A stretch of DNA of 64,000 nt, taken from positions 215,553-279,552 of the forward strand of contig NW_019091407.1 in assembly GCF_001949145.1 (NCBI RefSeq), given 5' to 3'. A program made the position numbers and the translations under genes. How positions within the stretch are numbered: the first letter of the stretch is position 1; each line of letters starts with the position of its first letter. Below, piece by piece: positions 1 to 12,543 of the stretch. Below the pieces are notes generated by a model. That model did no database searches and was not told where the DNA came from. It saw nothing but the letters and a program-made list of their open reading frames with translations. This DNA is from Acanthaster planci (lineage: Eukaryota; Echinodermata; Asteroidea; Valvatida; Acanthasteridae).

Positions 1-3000
1 TGGATAGGGAAAGAACAGCAACCCTGCATCAGGTCAAACCATCTCCATGCTGGATGGAAAATGATTACAGAAATAACTCCTCTATCTACCCACTCAACTT
101 GGTCCAATCAGTTGCATCTTAGCAATGCAACAGATCACTTGCTAGCAGCTCAAATCCTCCACCTGCATGCATAAATAGTATTGTGGTGGAATGCACGTCC
201 TGTACATGTCCATAAATGAACAAACAGAACAAAAGCAGGGATGAAAGCAAGAATGCTGGTCAATAGATGTGAGAAAACTCAGTGCAGGGATCAAAACACA
301 CAAGTATTCTGAGCAAAATAATTTATTTCAAGTGCTAAGGTTCTAACTTAACAAATAAATGTACAATTGATCAATTGATAAAAAAGTACAAACTAACCAC
401 AAAGGCCAATCAAATGACTTTCCTGCACTTTTCTAAGGGCATTTTTTTGCCTTTTCTTATAATGGTTCAAAATGTTCTATCCCCTTTCATAAGTAACTTC
501 CTCACTAAGGTCATCCCAGTGCAGGGGTCTGCAGGGGTCTCCAGGGTGTCTTTAAAAAGGTGATTTGAATGTTTAACAAATTTACGTAAAACAATGTACA
601 TATATGGGGAATCTGCAGTAGTTTCCAACAGAGAGCCTCAATGAACACATCACCTTCCGGTCAATGTTGAACACCATCCTCATTTACATGTAGGTATGAC
701 ACTGATGCCCGCCAACCTTGCAGCTATGCCCAGGTCAGACCGAGCCTTCTGCATGCTGGATGGGGATAAACATGTACATTCTCCTCTCCGCATATGATCA
801 GCAATGTGGACTCTAACTTGTCAATACGGCTCCCCTCAGACTGTTGAATACCTCATCACAGCCCAATCTTCAAGCTCCTGCATGGTCATAAAGTTCATGT
901 ACATGTACGGTTCTTGAACAGATTATGTGATAAATCGGTACAAAATAACCGATTTCAAGCTTTCAGTTATTTATTTATTCACTTTGTTGTAAGTAGCCCA
1001 CAAAGACTACGTAAAATGATATAAAGAGCGAAGCATCTGGTGATGCCTCCATGAACACAGGGATAGTCAGTGCTACACATTATGAACAAATACAGCTTTG
1101 TGGCAAAGTCTTAACAAAATACCACAGTGCCCGTCCTACAAAGAAATTACCAATCAGTACTAAGATTCTTTTTAAAACAGCACATTTATTTACATAAATG
1201 TAATGGAATAAAAAAGTTCAAGCAAGCAAATCCGTAACGGTGATTTAAATATTGAGGAACGAAATAACATGTTCACAATAATAATATTAATATTTGCAAG
1301 ATCTCCACTACATGTTCTTAATCTTTGCCACAGAGGTCTTTACTTGACACATGGTCTCTCAGGTTGATTTGACCACCATCCTCATCATTCAGGTGGAACA
1401 CCATTCGAGGGACTTCTGGAAGATTGGGGTGAAGGTCCTGCACTTACTTCCAAAATCATGGCTTAGAAGCCAGTAGCTCACTCACTCACATACAATTACA
1501 ATTGAAGTCAACTTTTTTTTCTTCATCAACAAGATTCACACAAAATAAATGAAAGGCTCAAAAGTAAAATAATATGAGTACTGTACAGCTATGTACATGT
1601 ATACGCGGGCCTACATGTACAGTGTACATCCCCCATATCTGAGCTTTCTATACTGTTTCTACAAAAGATTCAGATCATATAATTTCACAAGTAAACAAAT
1701 TTTGCTGCTGATTGATTTTAAAAATTTCAGCATTTTTATTATCCATTTAAAAAATATTCACAGTTCTCAGAATGAACTTTTTTTTATCAAACTTTATAAC
1801 TTTTATAGCATAAGCCTGTCTCCAATTTTAACATAAAATAAACAGTTACTGTTGAAGATATACATGTATTTTTATCTCTGTGTCTTTCAAATAGTTTCAT
1901 TACAAATAGAATTTTCTGCATTACAAAATTTGCGCATTTACCAACTTGGTGGAGAGTCATAAACCAAACCTCATGCCCTCAAATCTGTAATGGTGATCTC
2001 AAGTTTCCACAAAAAATAAACAACATTATATGTTTCCGTTCTCAAAGACCTGTGGCGCTGTAGGTTGACATAAAGAGCTTTCATTCTTGCTAGTTCATGA
2101 TCAGTATTCCAGTATTCTGCTATGGCCCTTGCTGGCACATTACTGGAGGATTATTGGGATCCACCAATCAAAGAGCGATGGAATTGTATGAGTAGTTCCC
2201 ACAGCAATGTTGAACCATCTCCATGCTGGATGGGAACAGCACAGAAACAACTCTGCTGTCCTCCCCCTGGACTTCGTCTCGTGAGCTACATCTCACTGCA
2301 ACATATCACTTGCTGGTAGTTCAAGATCCTGATTCATATCCAACCAGGTCCATGCATCCACCTGCACATGTAAAAAGTCTTGCAGTGGTAAGCACATATA
2401 AGGTACGTGGACATTGTACACCTCATTAAATGAACAAAGAGAACAAAAGCCAGAATGAAAACAAACTCAACAAATTTTACATGCTTATAATCTATCCCTC
2501 AATTTATTGTCCAGAAAGTCATGGATAATGTCCGGCTGACCATCAACATGATGGATGAGGGAAGACTTCAAACCTCGTAGTACATGTAGCCCAAGTCAGG
2601 CAGATAAGGTGGGAAAGACCCCACACCAAACCCAGGACAGGCTGTATCATCTGGATGCTTGATGTGGCAGGACACCCCACAAGCAGGGTCAAGCCGGACC
2701 CTCTGCAGACATGTAGTGGATTGGGGGAAGACACATTCCTTTCTGCATAAGATGGATCACTGTGCAGTATAACACCTGTTTGTTGCTCAGGCCTCAGATT
2801 GTTCAGCATTTCATCACAGCAAGCCTGATGATTTTCAAGCTGCTCCATGGTCAAGATACTGGTTGAGATAGACAAATTGGTTTTGCAATACCTGCATGTA
2901 ATTAATTTCAATGTTTATCAGTGATCAACATGCAGAGTTAACACAAACAACGGATAGGCTAACAAGCACATATTTTTATTCATACATATTCTTTCCCTTT

Positions 3001-3922
3001 TATTTCTTGAAAATTAAACCATGAAGTCTAAACAAAGAAGTGTGCAACATTTGAAAAGTTGAAATTTCAAAAAGGCGAGCAATGATCTTTGAAAAGTTCT
3101 TAAAGCTGAGGTATGACATTTGAAAAGTTGATATACAAATTGTGGCGAGTATGTTTTATTTATGATGAAAACAACATTACACGAAAAAGGCTCTGCACAA
3201 AAAAAAATCATTTGGGAATTCAACCCTTAACAACAATAGGGTTGAGGCAAATGTACATGTACCTTTGGCTCAATTAAATGACATTGCAGAACCTATTTTA
3301 CTAATGTGACAAAAATCCTTTTTCAGTGTATTAAAAATAGTATATCTCGGCTATGAGCTCACTCCGGCATCCGCTGGCTGAAAGCCGTAGCCCACAGGTA
3401 GTGCACGTACTTATCAGACACACCACACAACAGTCAGGGAACTGAACATCTCAGCCACACCATGCTTAAAATTTCGTTGTAATTTGCCACTTGGGACTCT
3501 TCAGGAAAAATAATGAACCGAACTCCAAAATATACATGTACAAAATATACATCTTTTCACAAATACAATACAAAATTTACATAATGCCGAAGAAATTACC
3601 ACTTGCAAAGGTGTCATAAAACAAGCAGTTCATGTATGAGTGTCATACGATTCACAGAAAAGAGATGTCTCTATAGATTTCATACATATATGTACATTAA
3701 AATATACAAAGTTGCAAACAATTTGTTTCACAGAAATATTGACCACTTGGACCCTTTCAGTACAAAATGAGAATTCCAAGTCTCACAAAAACATCCTAGG
3801 CACTCTCTCATCGGCCCTTTGTCAATATAATTGCAAATCTACTGGTATATAAACATCAACAACCACATGTGTGCGGTCTGCCCACTGGCTGACAAGTCCA
3901 ATCCAAGAATCAAATATGTGAC
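1..3922. repeat. Low-copy ~4-kb repeat, copy I
   Basis: Bases 1-300 are nearly identical to 3923-4222. Further collinear matches follow, including 605-900 with 4637-4950, 1051-1135 with 5101-5185, and 1302-1460 with 5505-5670. Other blocks match 12780-16700: 2040-2420 with 14335-14740, 2500-3240 with 16090-16690, and 3355-3480 with 15425-15550. No translated segment here is a convincing intact gene, but several blocks carry a shared minus-strand protein-like motif (see findings). The variable spacing shows later indels. Nothing else was recognised in this stretch. Confidence 0.75.
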
Positions 3923-6190
3923 TGGATAGGGAAAGAACGGCAACCCTCCGTCAGGTCGAACCATCTCCATGCTGGATGGAAAATGATTGCAAAAATAACT
4001 CCTCTGTCTTCCCATTCAACTTGGTCCAATGAGTTGAATCTTAGCAATGCAACAGATCACTTGCTAGCAGCTCAAATCCTCCACCTGCATGCGTAAAAAG
4101 TATTGTGGTGGAATGCACGTACCGTACATGTCCATAAATGAGCAAACAGAACAAAAACCAGGGATGAAACTGCAAGAAAGCTGGTCAATATATGTGAGAA
4201 AACTCAGTGCAGGGATCAAAATTTAAGGTTTCTAAGCAAACTAGTTTATTCAAAGTCCTAAGTTCTAATTTAACAAATAAATGTACAATTGATAAACTGT
4301 ACACTTATATAAAAGGTGACATTAATTACAGATATCCAAATGAATTCTCTACTGTCCAACCAACTTCCTGTACTAAATTACCAATGCAATACTGCACAAT
4401 GAATAAAAGTACATTCAAAGTCAGATTAGTAAGAACAAACTAACCACAAAGGTGAATCAAAAGGCATGCTCTTTTCTGAGGGCAGTTTTTTGCTGTTTGT
4501 TATAATGGTTCAAAATTTTCGACCCCTTTCAAAAGTGACACCTTCACAAAGGTCACCCCAGTGCAGGGGTCTACAGGGTGTCTAGGGTGTCCTAAAAAAG
4601 TGATTTGAAGGTTTACCAACTTTAAATAAAACAATGTATGGGGAATCTGCAGTAGTTTCCAACAGAGGGCTTAAATGAACACATCGCCTTCCAGTCAATG
4701 TTGAACACCATCCTCATTTACATGTAGGTATGACACTGATACCCCCACCCTTGCAGCTATAGTGCCCAGGTCAGACCGAGCCTTCTGCATGCTGGATGGG
4801 GATAAACATGTACATTCTCCTCTCCGCATATGATCAGCAATGTGGACTCTAGCTTGTCAATATGGCTACCCTCAGACTGTTGAACACCTCATTACAGCCA
4901 GCCAAATCTTCAAGCTCCTGCATGGTCATGACCAACATGCACCGGTGATTGATGAACAGATTATGAGATAAATCGGTACAAAATAACTGATTTCAAGCTT
5001 TCAGTTATTTGTTTAATCACTTTGTTGTAAGTAACCGACAAGGCTACATAAAACGAAATAAGCAGCGAAGTACACATGTACATGTATCTAGTGATGTCTC
5101 CATGAACACAGGGATAGTCAGTGCTACACATTATGAGCAAATACAACTCTGTGGCAAAGTCTCAATAAAATACCACAGTGCCCGTCTGGTGTAGACTCCA
5201 CAGAGTATGGTCCTGGAGAACTTGTCACAAAAGACTATGACAAGGAACGGCTCTGCAGCAAAATCTGGCTTTGAACCTTTCTTCACTAGTATTCAAGTAC
5301 AGTGACTGAAATCATTTAAAAGTTATGTTCATGTACAACGTAAACCATGCAAAGAAATTACCAAGCAGTACTGAGATTCTTTAAAAAACAATATAGGTAT
5401 TTACAAAAGTGTAATGAATAAAAAGTTCATGAATCCAAATCTGTAATAGCGATTTCAATATTNAAGGAATGAAATAAAATGTTCACATGATATCATCTTC
5501 TGCAAGATCTCCACGACATGTTCATTATCTTTGCCACAGAGGGCTTGACTCGACACATGGTCTCTCAGGTTGATGTTGAGCACCATCCTCATCATTCAGG
5601 TGGAACGCTATTGGAGGGACTTCTGGAAGACGGGGATAAGGCTCCTGCACTCACTTCCAAAATGGTTTGGAAGCCAACAGCTCCACCATGCTTGGGTTGG
5701 GTTAAACAAAATGTATACTGGATGGGGTAAACATATTCCTCATCACATACATATGATCAGAGATGTGGACTCCGATGCCTGTCACTGCAGCTCCACTCAG
5801 ACTGAATCACCTTATCGCAGCCAGCAAGATCTTCAACAAGACACATTGTCAAGATGGACTTGATTGAGCTTGACGTAGAGTATGCAATGGTTAATTTCAT
5901 AGGAACTTAACGTAGAAAGATTAGTCATGAACTGTTTGCAGTGATGACTCAATGTAATTTCACAAAATATACATGTAGGTTTCAAGAATAGAAAGAACAA
6001 AAAGATTTTAAATGCAAATACATTCATGTACATTTAGAATTGAAGTCAGTGCTTTTAATAACGTTCACACTAAAGTGATGAAAAGGTTCTAAAAGTAAAT
6101 TGAAATTATAATGACCCACATCCCTGTCTCAGCTTTTTATATACAATTCTTAAAGAGTCACATTAGATACATGTACATGTACATGTAATT
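3923..6190. repeat. Low-copy ~4-kb repeat, copy II (cut short by an LTR element)
   Basis: A direct repeat of copy I at offsets of 3922 to about 4200 bases. The growing offset reflects an extra ~150 bases near 5190-5340 that copy I lacks but copy III shows (compare the GAGAACTTGTCACAAAA stretch at 5218 and 13080). The match to copy I is lost at about 6.13 kb, just before LTR-like sequence begins. One ambiguous base (n) lies at 5463. Confidence 0.7.
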
Positions 6191-6315
6191 GAGTCTCAAG
6201 ACACCAATATTTGACTTCAAAAAAGGACACAAAGAATTTATTAATTAACAAGTACAAAAGAAAAGAAGGAAAAACCAAAAAGGCCTCATAGACTTAAAAC
6301 CAAAAGACAAAAACT
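6190..6315 (-). repeat. LTR first half, separated by ~1.26 kb from its second half
   Basis: GACACCAATATTTGACTTCA and AGAATTTATTAATTAA match 8878-8930 of the right LTR. The match fades near AGACTTAAAACCAAAAGAC, where the complete LTR continues into the sequence now found at 7576. Confidence 0.55.
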
Positions 6316-7575
6316 TTAAAAGGACTAAAACTAACACAATGTGTAAAATGGACCTTATGAGTTTAAACTCAGACTTCAATCACTGACTTCTAGCAGACTG
6401 GGGCTCAAGCAGAAAACAATACTCCAGTTAGGAGGAACAATACATTTGTACATGGCAGGTTCCTCAAAATATGAACCATAGATAATATTCAACTTTGGGG
6501 GTTTATTTTTCCTGAAGTGAACAACAGTGAATTAATTCCCAATGTCTGACGTAATGAGGGAAGTCATGGCTGATATCTGGAACAATGATGACCGTGTCCA
6601 TCTTTCAACTTGATTGGAGTTAATTAATTAAAGTCTTGAACGTCAGCATTTTTGACGGACGTGAACAACCTGTTGAAATCCTAGCCAATAAAATTTACCA
6701 AGGAGTGATAATCCCCGCGGTCATTTTACACAGATTTATATATAGTGGAAGGTAATAATATTTACACATACAAAAACTATTATCACGAAATTAATCGGGT
6801 CCCGAAGTTGGCTTGGCAAACGTCATTCGATTCTGTCAAAAAATCGACTACAAAAACGGAGAGTAAAATAAAAATCGATGTACAACACAAGATTTTTAAA
6901 AAAGTGCAAAAAAGCACCCCAACCATCATCCTTTTTATTACTGGATCGATCACATTTTCTTAAAGTACGCTTACAAAAACCGCAGTCCAAAATACCGATT
7001 GTGGCGATTTTGTGGCTTCCGTCATTATCTCTTGGTGACATTAGAGAAATGTTTCGCTGCATCGTGGCCTGTTTGACCTTTGACATCAACCCAGATAGTG
7101 CACCCTCTTTTTCATTCCATTTTCATGAGCCCCTCCACTGAATGGCGATGCTCCACAATTTTTCTCTTCATACCAAGGTTTCTCGAAAGAAAATCGGTCA
7201 TACTGAATGACATTAAGCATTCTCAAACATCATGCATTTCTCATCAAAATTCTCAAGAGTCATCAAAATTCCATCAAATAGGACGTTCGCAATAAAAATA
7301 TTATACTCATTATACATTTTGGATGCAGCCAAACTTAAAGATTATTTTTGGCGGTTGAAAGGTATAAGACCTGGCAGATATGCTGGTATAGTGAGAGTGA
7401 TTATAAATGGTAAGAGAATGAAGAGAGCCAAACGTTTCTCATCTGTCAATTTTGTGCTCTTTTTTTCGTGGCTCAAATTTTTTTAAAGTCATTTCTTAGG
7501 TGCTTTAAAATACATCAGTAGCAAAATATACTGAATTCTCCTTGAAGTTGGGAGAGGTTTTGAGAGAGCTGGGGC
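6316..7575. other. Unidentified ~1.26-kb sequence inserted inside an LTR
   Basis: Lies exactly between the two halves of the left LTR. It has no convincing coding frame: several overlapping short frames occur on both strands at 6745-7490, none with a known motif. I could not find terminal inverted repeats. Apparent short A-rich homology at both borders is too weak to define a target duplication. Confidence 0.4.
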
Positions 7576-7710
7576 TTAAAAAATAAACAGGGGGGCACAC
7601 TACTAGAAAAAACAAGAACTCTAAACACAAGCTAAACATTTTTAATGGGGAACTACTTCTATGTAAAAACATGTATTCACTAACACTCATTTCTGGCTCT
7701 GCCACACTGG
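7576..7710 (-). repeat. LTR second half (3' LTR, split)
   Basis: Matches 9000-9128 of the right LTR, with homology starting abruptly at AAAATAAACAGGGGGG. The missing first half of this LTR is found at 6190-6315. Confidence 0.6.
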
Positions 7711-7879
7711 CCCCATCCTAATTCATTGCTGTCCTCAGCAATGCAAATAAAAATGAAATGAGTACAAAATATTAATACACATTGTACAGTATAACTGAAC
7801 AACAGGAAACATTTATTTTGGAATTCAATTCAAAGTACCCACCAAATGTATTCAGGCATTTACATAAACAACCGGTATT

Positions 7880-8600
7880 TAATGAATCATCATGTACATG
7901 AGTCTTGGAACCCATCTGCTGGTGGAATTGCATGGGTGGAGATCTACAGTCCAGCCGTTGACCACTGTTGTTCCACAATTGCCAGTGTTGCCTCATGTAT
8001 NNNNNNNNNNNNGCCGCCGTGGTCTCATTGGGAAGCTTGGGCCAAAAGAACTTCTGCTGCATGAGTTTTAGCACCTGTCTATAGCTTAAGGTCTCCATGC
8101 TGTGATGAAGGCTCCATACGGCTGGATCTCGCTGCTGGGCTTCCTGCAAACTATGGCCACATCTTGTTGCTCCTCCACTCTCATGGTTTGGCTTTTCATC
8201 AGTTTGAGCACCGACAGGGACTGCTTTTTGATGTCTCCTGCAGAGGGAACTTTTGGGACTTCTAGACTCATGGGTGTCAACTCACTGATGGTGACTGGGA
8301 TGAATTGGGAGACTTTGTCTTGTCATGGTTCAGCATGGATTCCAGGTTTCAAATGTTATTACTCTGTTGTTGCTGCTTGCCAATAATCTGGGTGATCATC
8401 GCCTTCAGTGTGTGGATTTGGTGAAACTGTTGCAGTATGACTCTCTGCATACAGGCTTGATGCTGAAGTAACTGCAAGATGCTGGACTGTTGGTCAACAG
8501 TTACTGATTCAACTTTGGGTGAAACCGCCAGGAAGTGGATCAAATCCACACAGAAGTCAGTGCTTCCACCATCATATTGGTTTATCCACTCACAGATCAA
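7880..8600 (-). pseudogene. Decayed Gypsy gag and integrase remnant, minus strand
   Basis: At 8349-8600 a glutamine-rich frame (QQSSILQLLQHQACMQRVIL) resembles the coiled gag N-terminus of Gypsy elements. At about 8160-7900 a second frame reads QQRDPAVWSL and FFWPKLPNE, similar to the zinc-binding lead-in of Gypsy integrase (F/YWP....), then a decayed AGL......IPP stretch. Stops and frameshifts are present and a 12-base N gap (8001-8012) falls inside. Protease, reverse transcriptase and RNase H are not seen. Confidence 0.45.
8001..8012. other. Assembly gap (12 Ns)
   Basis: Twelve consecutive n bases. This may be a placeholder rather than a measured gap length, so local spacing and reading frame in the element around it are unreliable. 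Confidence 0.95.
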
Positions 8601-8872
8601 CTAAACAACACTTTGTTGGTTTGGACCTAACCTCTGACCAATAAATATAACCGACCATCAAAAAAATTTTAAAAGCAAAAAATTATCCAGTCCCTAATGA
8701 AACAGTTTTAAGCCAAATTTTACTAAAAATAAATATTCCCTATTCTGGATTCTCCATGAAATAATAAAAAAATGTAATCAGGAAAAATGGCAGACTATGG
8801 GGGAACTTGCAAAGCAACAAAAAACTCTAAAGGATCTTTGAGGGAAAGGTTGCAGGAAACTGAATTAATAGG

Positions 8873-9130
8873 GACTCTGACGCCAATATTTCACTTCAAA
8901 AAAGAGACAAAAAGAATTTATTAATTAAAAGTACCAACAAAAATAGGAAAAACCAAAAGTACTTAAAGACTGAAAAGACTTTAAACCAAAAGACTAAAAA
9001 TAAACAGGGGGGCACACTACTAGGAAAATCAAGAACTCGAAACTAAAGCTAAAACATTTTTAAAAGGGAACTGCACGTACTTCTAGGTAAAAACCTTTAT
9101 TTAACAACACTCATTTCTGGCTCTGCCAAA
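8873..9130 (-). mobile_element. Gypsy-type 5' LTR (minus-strand element)
   Basis: About 255 bases with two matching pieces elsewhere: 6190-6315 matches its first half and 7576-7710 its second half (shared AAATAAACAGGGGGGCACAC and TCATTTCTGGCTCTGCCA). Gag-like and integrase-like minus-strand sequence lies between 8873 and 7710, so on the minus strand this is the upstream LTR. Confidence 0.55.
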
Positions 9131-9149
9131 CACAGTAACATGAACATGT

Positions 9150-9640
9150 ACAAGTACTGTACATGGATATAAATATCGTAAGTAAAGAATGCCGGCCAAC
9201 AAGTATCTGAGAAACCAGTCAGTACAGGAATTCAAAACGTAAGTTTTCTTGGCAAAAGTATTTATTTAAAGTCCAAAGGTTCTCTTACTAATATAAAGTT
9301 TAAAATGGGAAACTTACACATACAGCCTACATGTAATACAAATTACCCGATACATATCAAAATGAATTCTGTACATGTACGTTCATACTGATTTCCTAAA
9401 AATTCACCATCAACAGGAATCAACAAATTTTCTGTTGCACCTACAAAATAAATCATGCATCACTAAAGCAAATCTCAGAATGCCACGAAGGCAACTTAAA
9501 ACTATGGCTAGGCAGAATGAAGGCCACTCACTGCGAAGGATTGTGATGTGATGTCACCAACGCTAAATAATGCCACTAATGCCACTCAAGTCAAATATTG
9601 CCGCTCGGGCTAAATTATACACGGAGCACTCTCTGATATA
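9150..9640. repeat. Fragment of the low-copy repeat
   Basis: Matches 14790-15420 of copy III: the block of GCCAACAAGT, CAGTACAGGAA.TCAAA and the short degenerate unit CCACTAAGGCTAAATAATG recur in the same order. It directly follows the right LTR at 9130, so the LTR element inserted into this repeat array. Confidence 0.55.
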
Positions 9641-10522
9641 TACTACTCAAAAAGTTAAGGACCTCTTTTTCTTAACTTGTAATTTTTCCAAGCAATGAGT
9701 GGGGTCTAATTCTTTCATTTTTGTTTGTCTGGATGGTGTTCTCATTGAAATGAAAAATAAAAAATGTGTCAAAACATCAAATGTACATTTTCTCAAAACC
9801 ACCGTCATCGGCGACTTAGATTTCGATAATATTAGTGATTGTTCTGATATTCCAATGATAATGAAAGCCTGGTTACATCTTGACATCATCAACAAAACAT
9901 CTCTCTTGACAATAAACAGAGTTACTACATGTAACTAACACAAATTCTCCAAAAATATGCGACAAGAAACTGCAAGAATGTAGCTGGTCCAAAGGAAAAT
10001 AAAAAAAACACAAAAACATGGGAAAAGTCGTTGTCCTTCCTGTCATTGGCTACAATTGGCCGGGCATGAAGCCTCGCCATATTGTCAAATGCATTCCTGC
10101 GGCATGTTTCCACCTTCTTTTATCTGTGAGAACCACTAGGATTGCGACTTATGATATATCGCAATCCATATTTTGGGTATTTGTCTCTACCGCCGGAACC
10201 ACAAAATGTTATTACTGACTTCAGAAACATCCGACTTTTGCCAAATAACCACCTGCTGATTTGGAATTGGGACTCCTGAAGACTGCTAAAGAGAACTGCG
10301 CATCTTCTATGTGCGTCTTTTCCACCATTTATTTACTCCAGTATGCCGCAGCGAAACACGGCGAGTCTGTAGGTAATACCCGGTGGTGGCAATCACTGCA
10401 TATAAAGAATGGCTAGGGTCTTCCAGACTGGGGCCGGTAACTGCACTTTGTATATGGACCCAACCAGAGCAGTTAATAAGATTGCGGTCTGTAGGGACTT
10501 CGTTCCAACTCCTTGTGTTTAA
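9641..10522. other. No gene recognised; possible DNA-transposon end at 9645
   Basis: TATACTACTCAAAAAGTTAAGGACC at 9640-9665 resembles the ends of a widespread class of small DNA transposons, but no matching inverted end was found. The rest shows only short open frames on both strands without motifs. Confidence 0.25.
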
Positions 10523-10663
10523 CCCTCCTTCTACTGTAACTGTCAAAAACAGCAAAATATTCCTTGCACTAGATTTGCCCCAATACACAGACACATATGG
10601 GAAATTTGACTAATTTTGACTGATATGACAACAGTGTCAAGAATGTATCTTTGCATAGGAGGG
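10523..10663. mobile_element. TTAA-flanked 141-bp inverted-repeat element
   Basis: Bounded by TTAA at 10519-10522 and 10664-10667. The ends are inverted: CCCTCCT at the left and AGGAGGG at the right. TTAA duplication is the mark of piggyBac-type transposition. The inverted repeat is short, so chance is not excluded. Confidence 0.4.
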
Positions 10664-10676
10664 TTAATAAGCTCCA

Positions 10677-10938
10677 TGGTAGAAGCAAGTAATAACAACC
10701 AAAAGAATGGAACAAACTCAAGATGGCTGTGATGTGTGACAGACTTCAACAGCCTTTTATTACGAGACAAACCCTCACATACACACATTGCACTATCAAA
10801 ATCATTCAACGGTAAAGCAATGAACCAATACCAAATCAGCATCTTAGTTAGCCGCATAACAATTTCAGGAATTTGTCATGTGAGTCTACCCTTTCTCCAT
10901 GGTAATGTATATAGGTATTCAAATCACACAATACCACA
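10677..10938 (-). mobile_element. Gypsy-type 3' LTR of an internally deleted element
   Basis: About 262 bases, roughly 85% similar by eye to 12544-12797, including GTAGAAGCAAGTAATAACAA and CATACACACATTGCACTATC. On the minus strand it starts TGTGGTATTGTG and is preceded by a purine-rich run (AACCAAAGAGGAAAA), as expected for a polypurine tract next to a 3' LTR. Confidence 0.75.
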
Positions 10939-11129
10939 TTTTCCTCTTTGGTTTTTTATTTTTATTTATAATTTCAACATGACTTGAACAACATAGCATA
11001 ATCAATATAAATACAAAACTGTAAATGATATGTTCATTTACACAATTTACTACTGGTAACTAGATAAACATTTCAACACGTAACTTGCAATCAACAATAA
11101 TTTTAATCTTATAACATTTCATCACATCA

Positions 11130-12290
11130 CTAATACATTCAATAATTCTTGGACCATACAGGCAACTGTTTTACCCTCTTACTAAGTCTTAGTTCATTTT
11201 CCTTAACCTCTAGTACATCTGTATGTTTTTTCTTAGAATCAGTTGGTTTTTCTTCCTTATCCTGACTTTCTGCAACTGGAACAAAATCCCTAACTACTGG
11301 ATCATTAATGGATTCACTAATTGGTTTGGCCCAAATCAACTTATTCACGTTCCATCTTCTCCCATCACTTGTTTGATACGTACGAGTACTCAGTTTCCTT
11401 ACAATTTGAATGGCTTCACAGTCCTGCAATTTGCCTTGGGGTATAATACCAGGTTTTCTAACTCATACCCGATGTCCTAAACAAAATTGCACTTCTTTTG
11501 CTTTTTTCTTCTGATCAGTGTACTGCTGCCCTTTTTACCTTGTTCTTTTGTCAACCTGTTTAGTTGCTTTCACGTTCTTATTCATTTTCCATCCCATAAT
11601 ATCTAAACCTGTTATAATTTGTCTTCCATGTACCAGAACTGAAGGTGCTATGCCAGTTGTTACATGAGCAATGGCTCTATACACAGTGAGAAACTCATAC
11701 ATTGCTGTTTTCCAAGACTTATTTGAAATGACTGCAGTTTGGACTGTGTTTTTCACCACAGCATGGAAATGTTCCATTGCACCGTTCCTTTGCGGATAAC
11801 ACAGACAAAAAGTATCCCTAATACATGTACATCTCAAATCCAAAAAATTGAAATCTTCGGATTTAAATTGCACTCCATTATCCGAGACGAGTTCATCGGG
11901 ATATCTTTCTGGACTAATAATTATTTTTTAAACTGCTATCACTGTGCCGGTGGTTATATTAATTGATCAAAGTAATGGCATATTTACAATAGTTTGGAGC
12001 TTGATTAAAAGGTTCAACAATATCTTTTGCAACTTTAGTCCATGGCCTTTCTGGATATTGCACTGGGAGTAGTGGAACAAACCTCTGTTTGATGCTTTTG
12101 TCATGGTATTGGCAAGTAACACAATTCTTCACAATGGTTTCCACTTGCCTGTCCATTTTGGGCCACCAATACAGTTCTGTCAGGTGTTGCTTAGTACAAG
12201 TGATGCCCAGATGTAATTAATGAGTCAAGTTTACAATTACTCCTGTAAGGTCTCTTGGAACAATGTTTCTAATGTCCTTCTGGAGGAGAG
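11130..12290 (-). pseudogene. Gypsy integrase pseudogene, minus strand
   Basis: Reading leftwards, the pieces follow Gypsy integrase order. First comes a decayed HHCC zinc-binding region (HLGITCTKQHLTELYWWPKM, then C..CQ at about 12200-12095). Next is part of the catalytic core (NGAMEHFHAVVKNTVQTAV and FLTVYRAIAHVTTGIAPS, about 11790-11610). Last is a C-terminal region with TYQTSDGRRWNVNKL (about 11390-11340). Stops and frameshifts separate the pieces, so it is not functional. Nothing of protease, reverse transcriptase or RNase H lies between it and the gag fragment. Confidence 0.8.
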
Positions 12291-12300
12291 TCAGTAAAAC

Positions 12301-12514
12301 CCGGTAACGTAGAAAAGATTCTCTGACCTTCAACACTCAGGCAATACAGAATTAGGGCCTTCTTCCGTGATGGACTGAAGTCATCGTCACCACCAATTGA
12401 AGTTATGTAGCTTTAGAACAAACTAATCCACTGCGTCCATATCACCGAGGGTTCACCAGGGTTTTGCAGAAAAGGAGAGGGGTGAAGTATGCCAGCAAAC
12501 CTTCCAGATGCCAT
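12301..12514 (-). pseudogene. Gypsy gag N-terminal fragment, minus strand
   Basis: ATG at 12514 begins MASGRFAGILHPSPFL. It continues with W..W...F..Y-like spacing (VIWTQWISLF), one stop codon, and ALILYCLSVEGQRIFSTLP, the usual L...G.EGQRIF..LP pattern of Gypsy gag. After TLP the sequence passes straight into the integrase-side remnant, marking a large internal deletion. Confidence 0.7.
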
Positions 12515-12543
12515 GGTCCTCAATCCTTGTCGCCAAAACGTTG

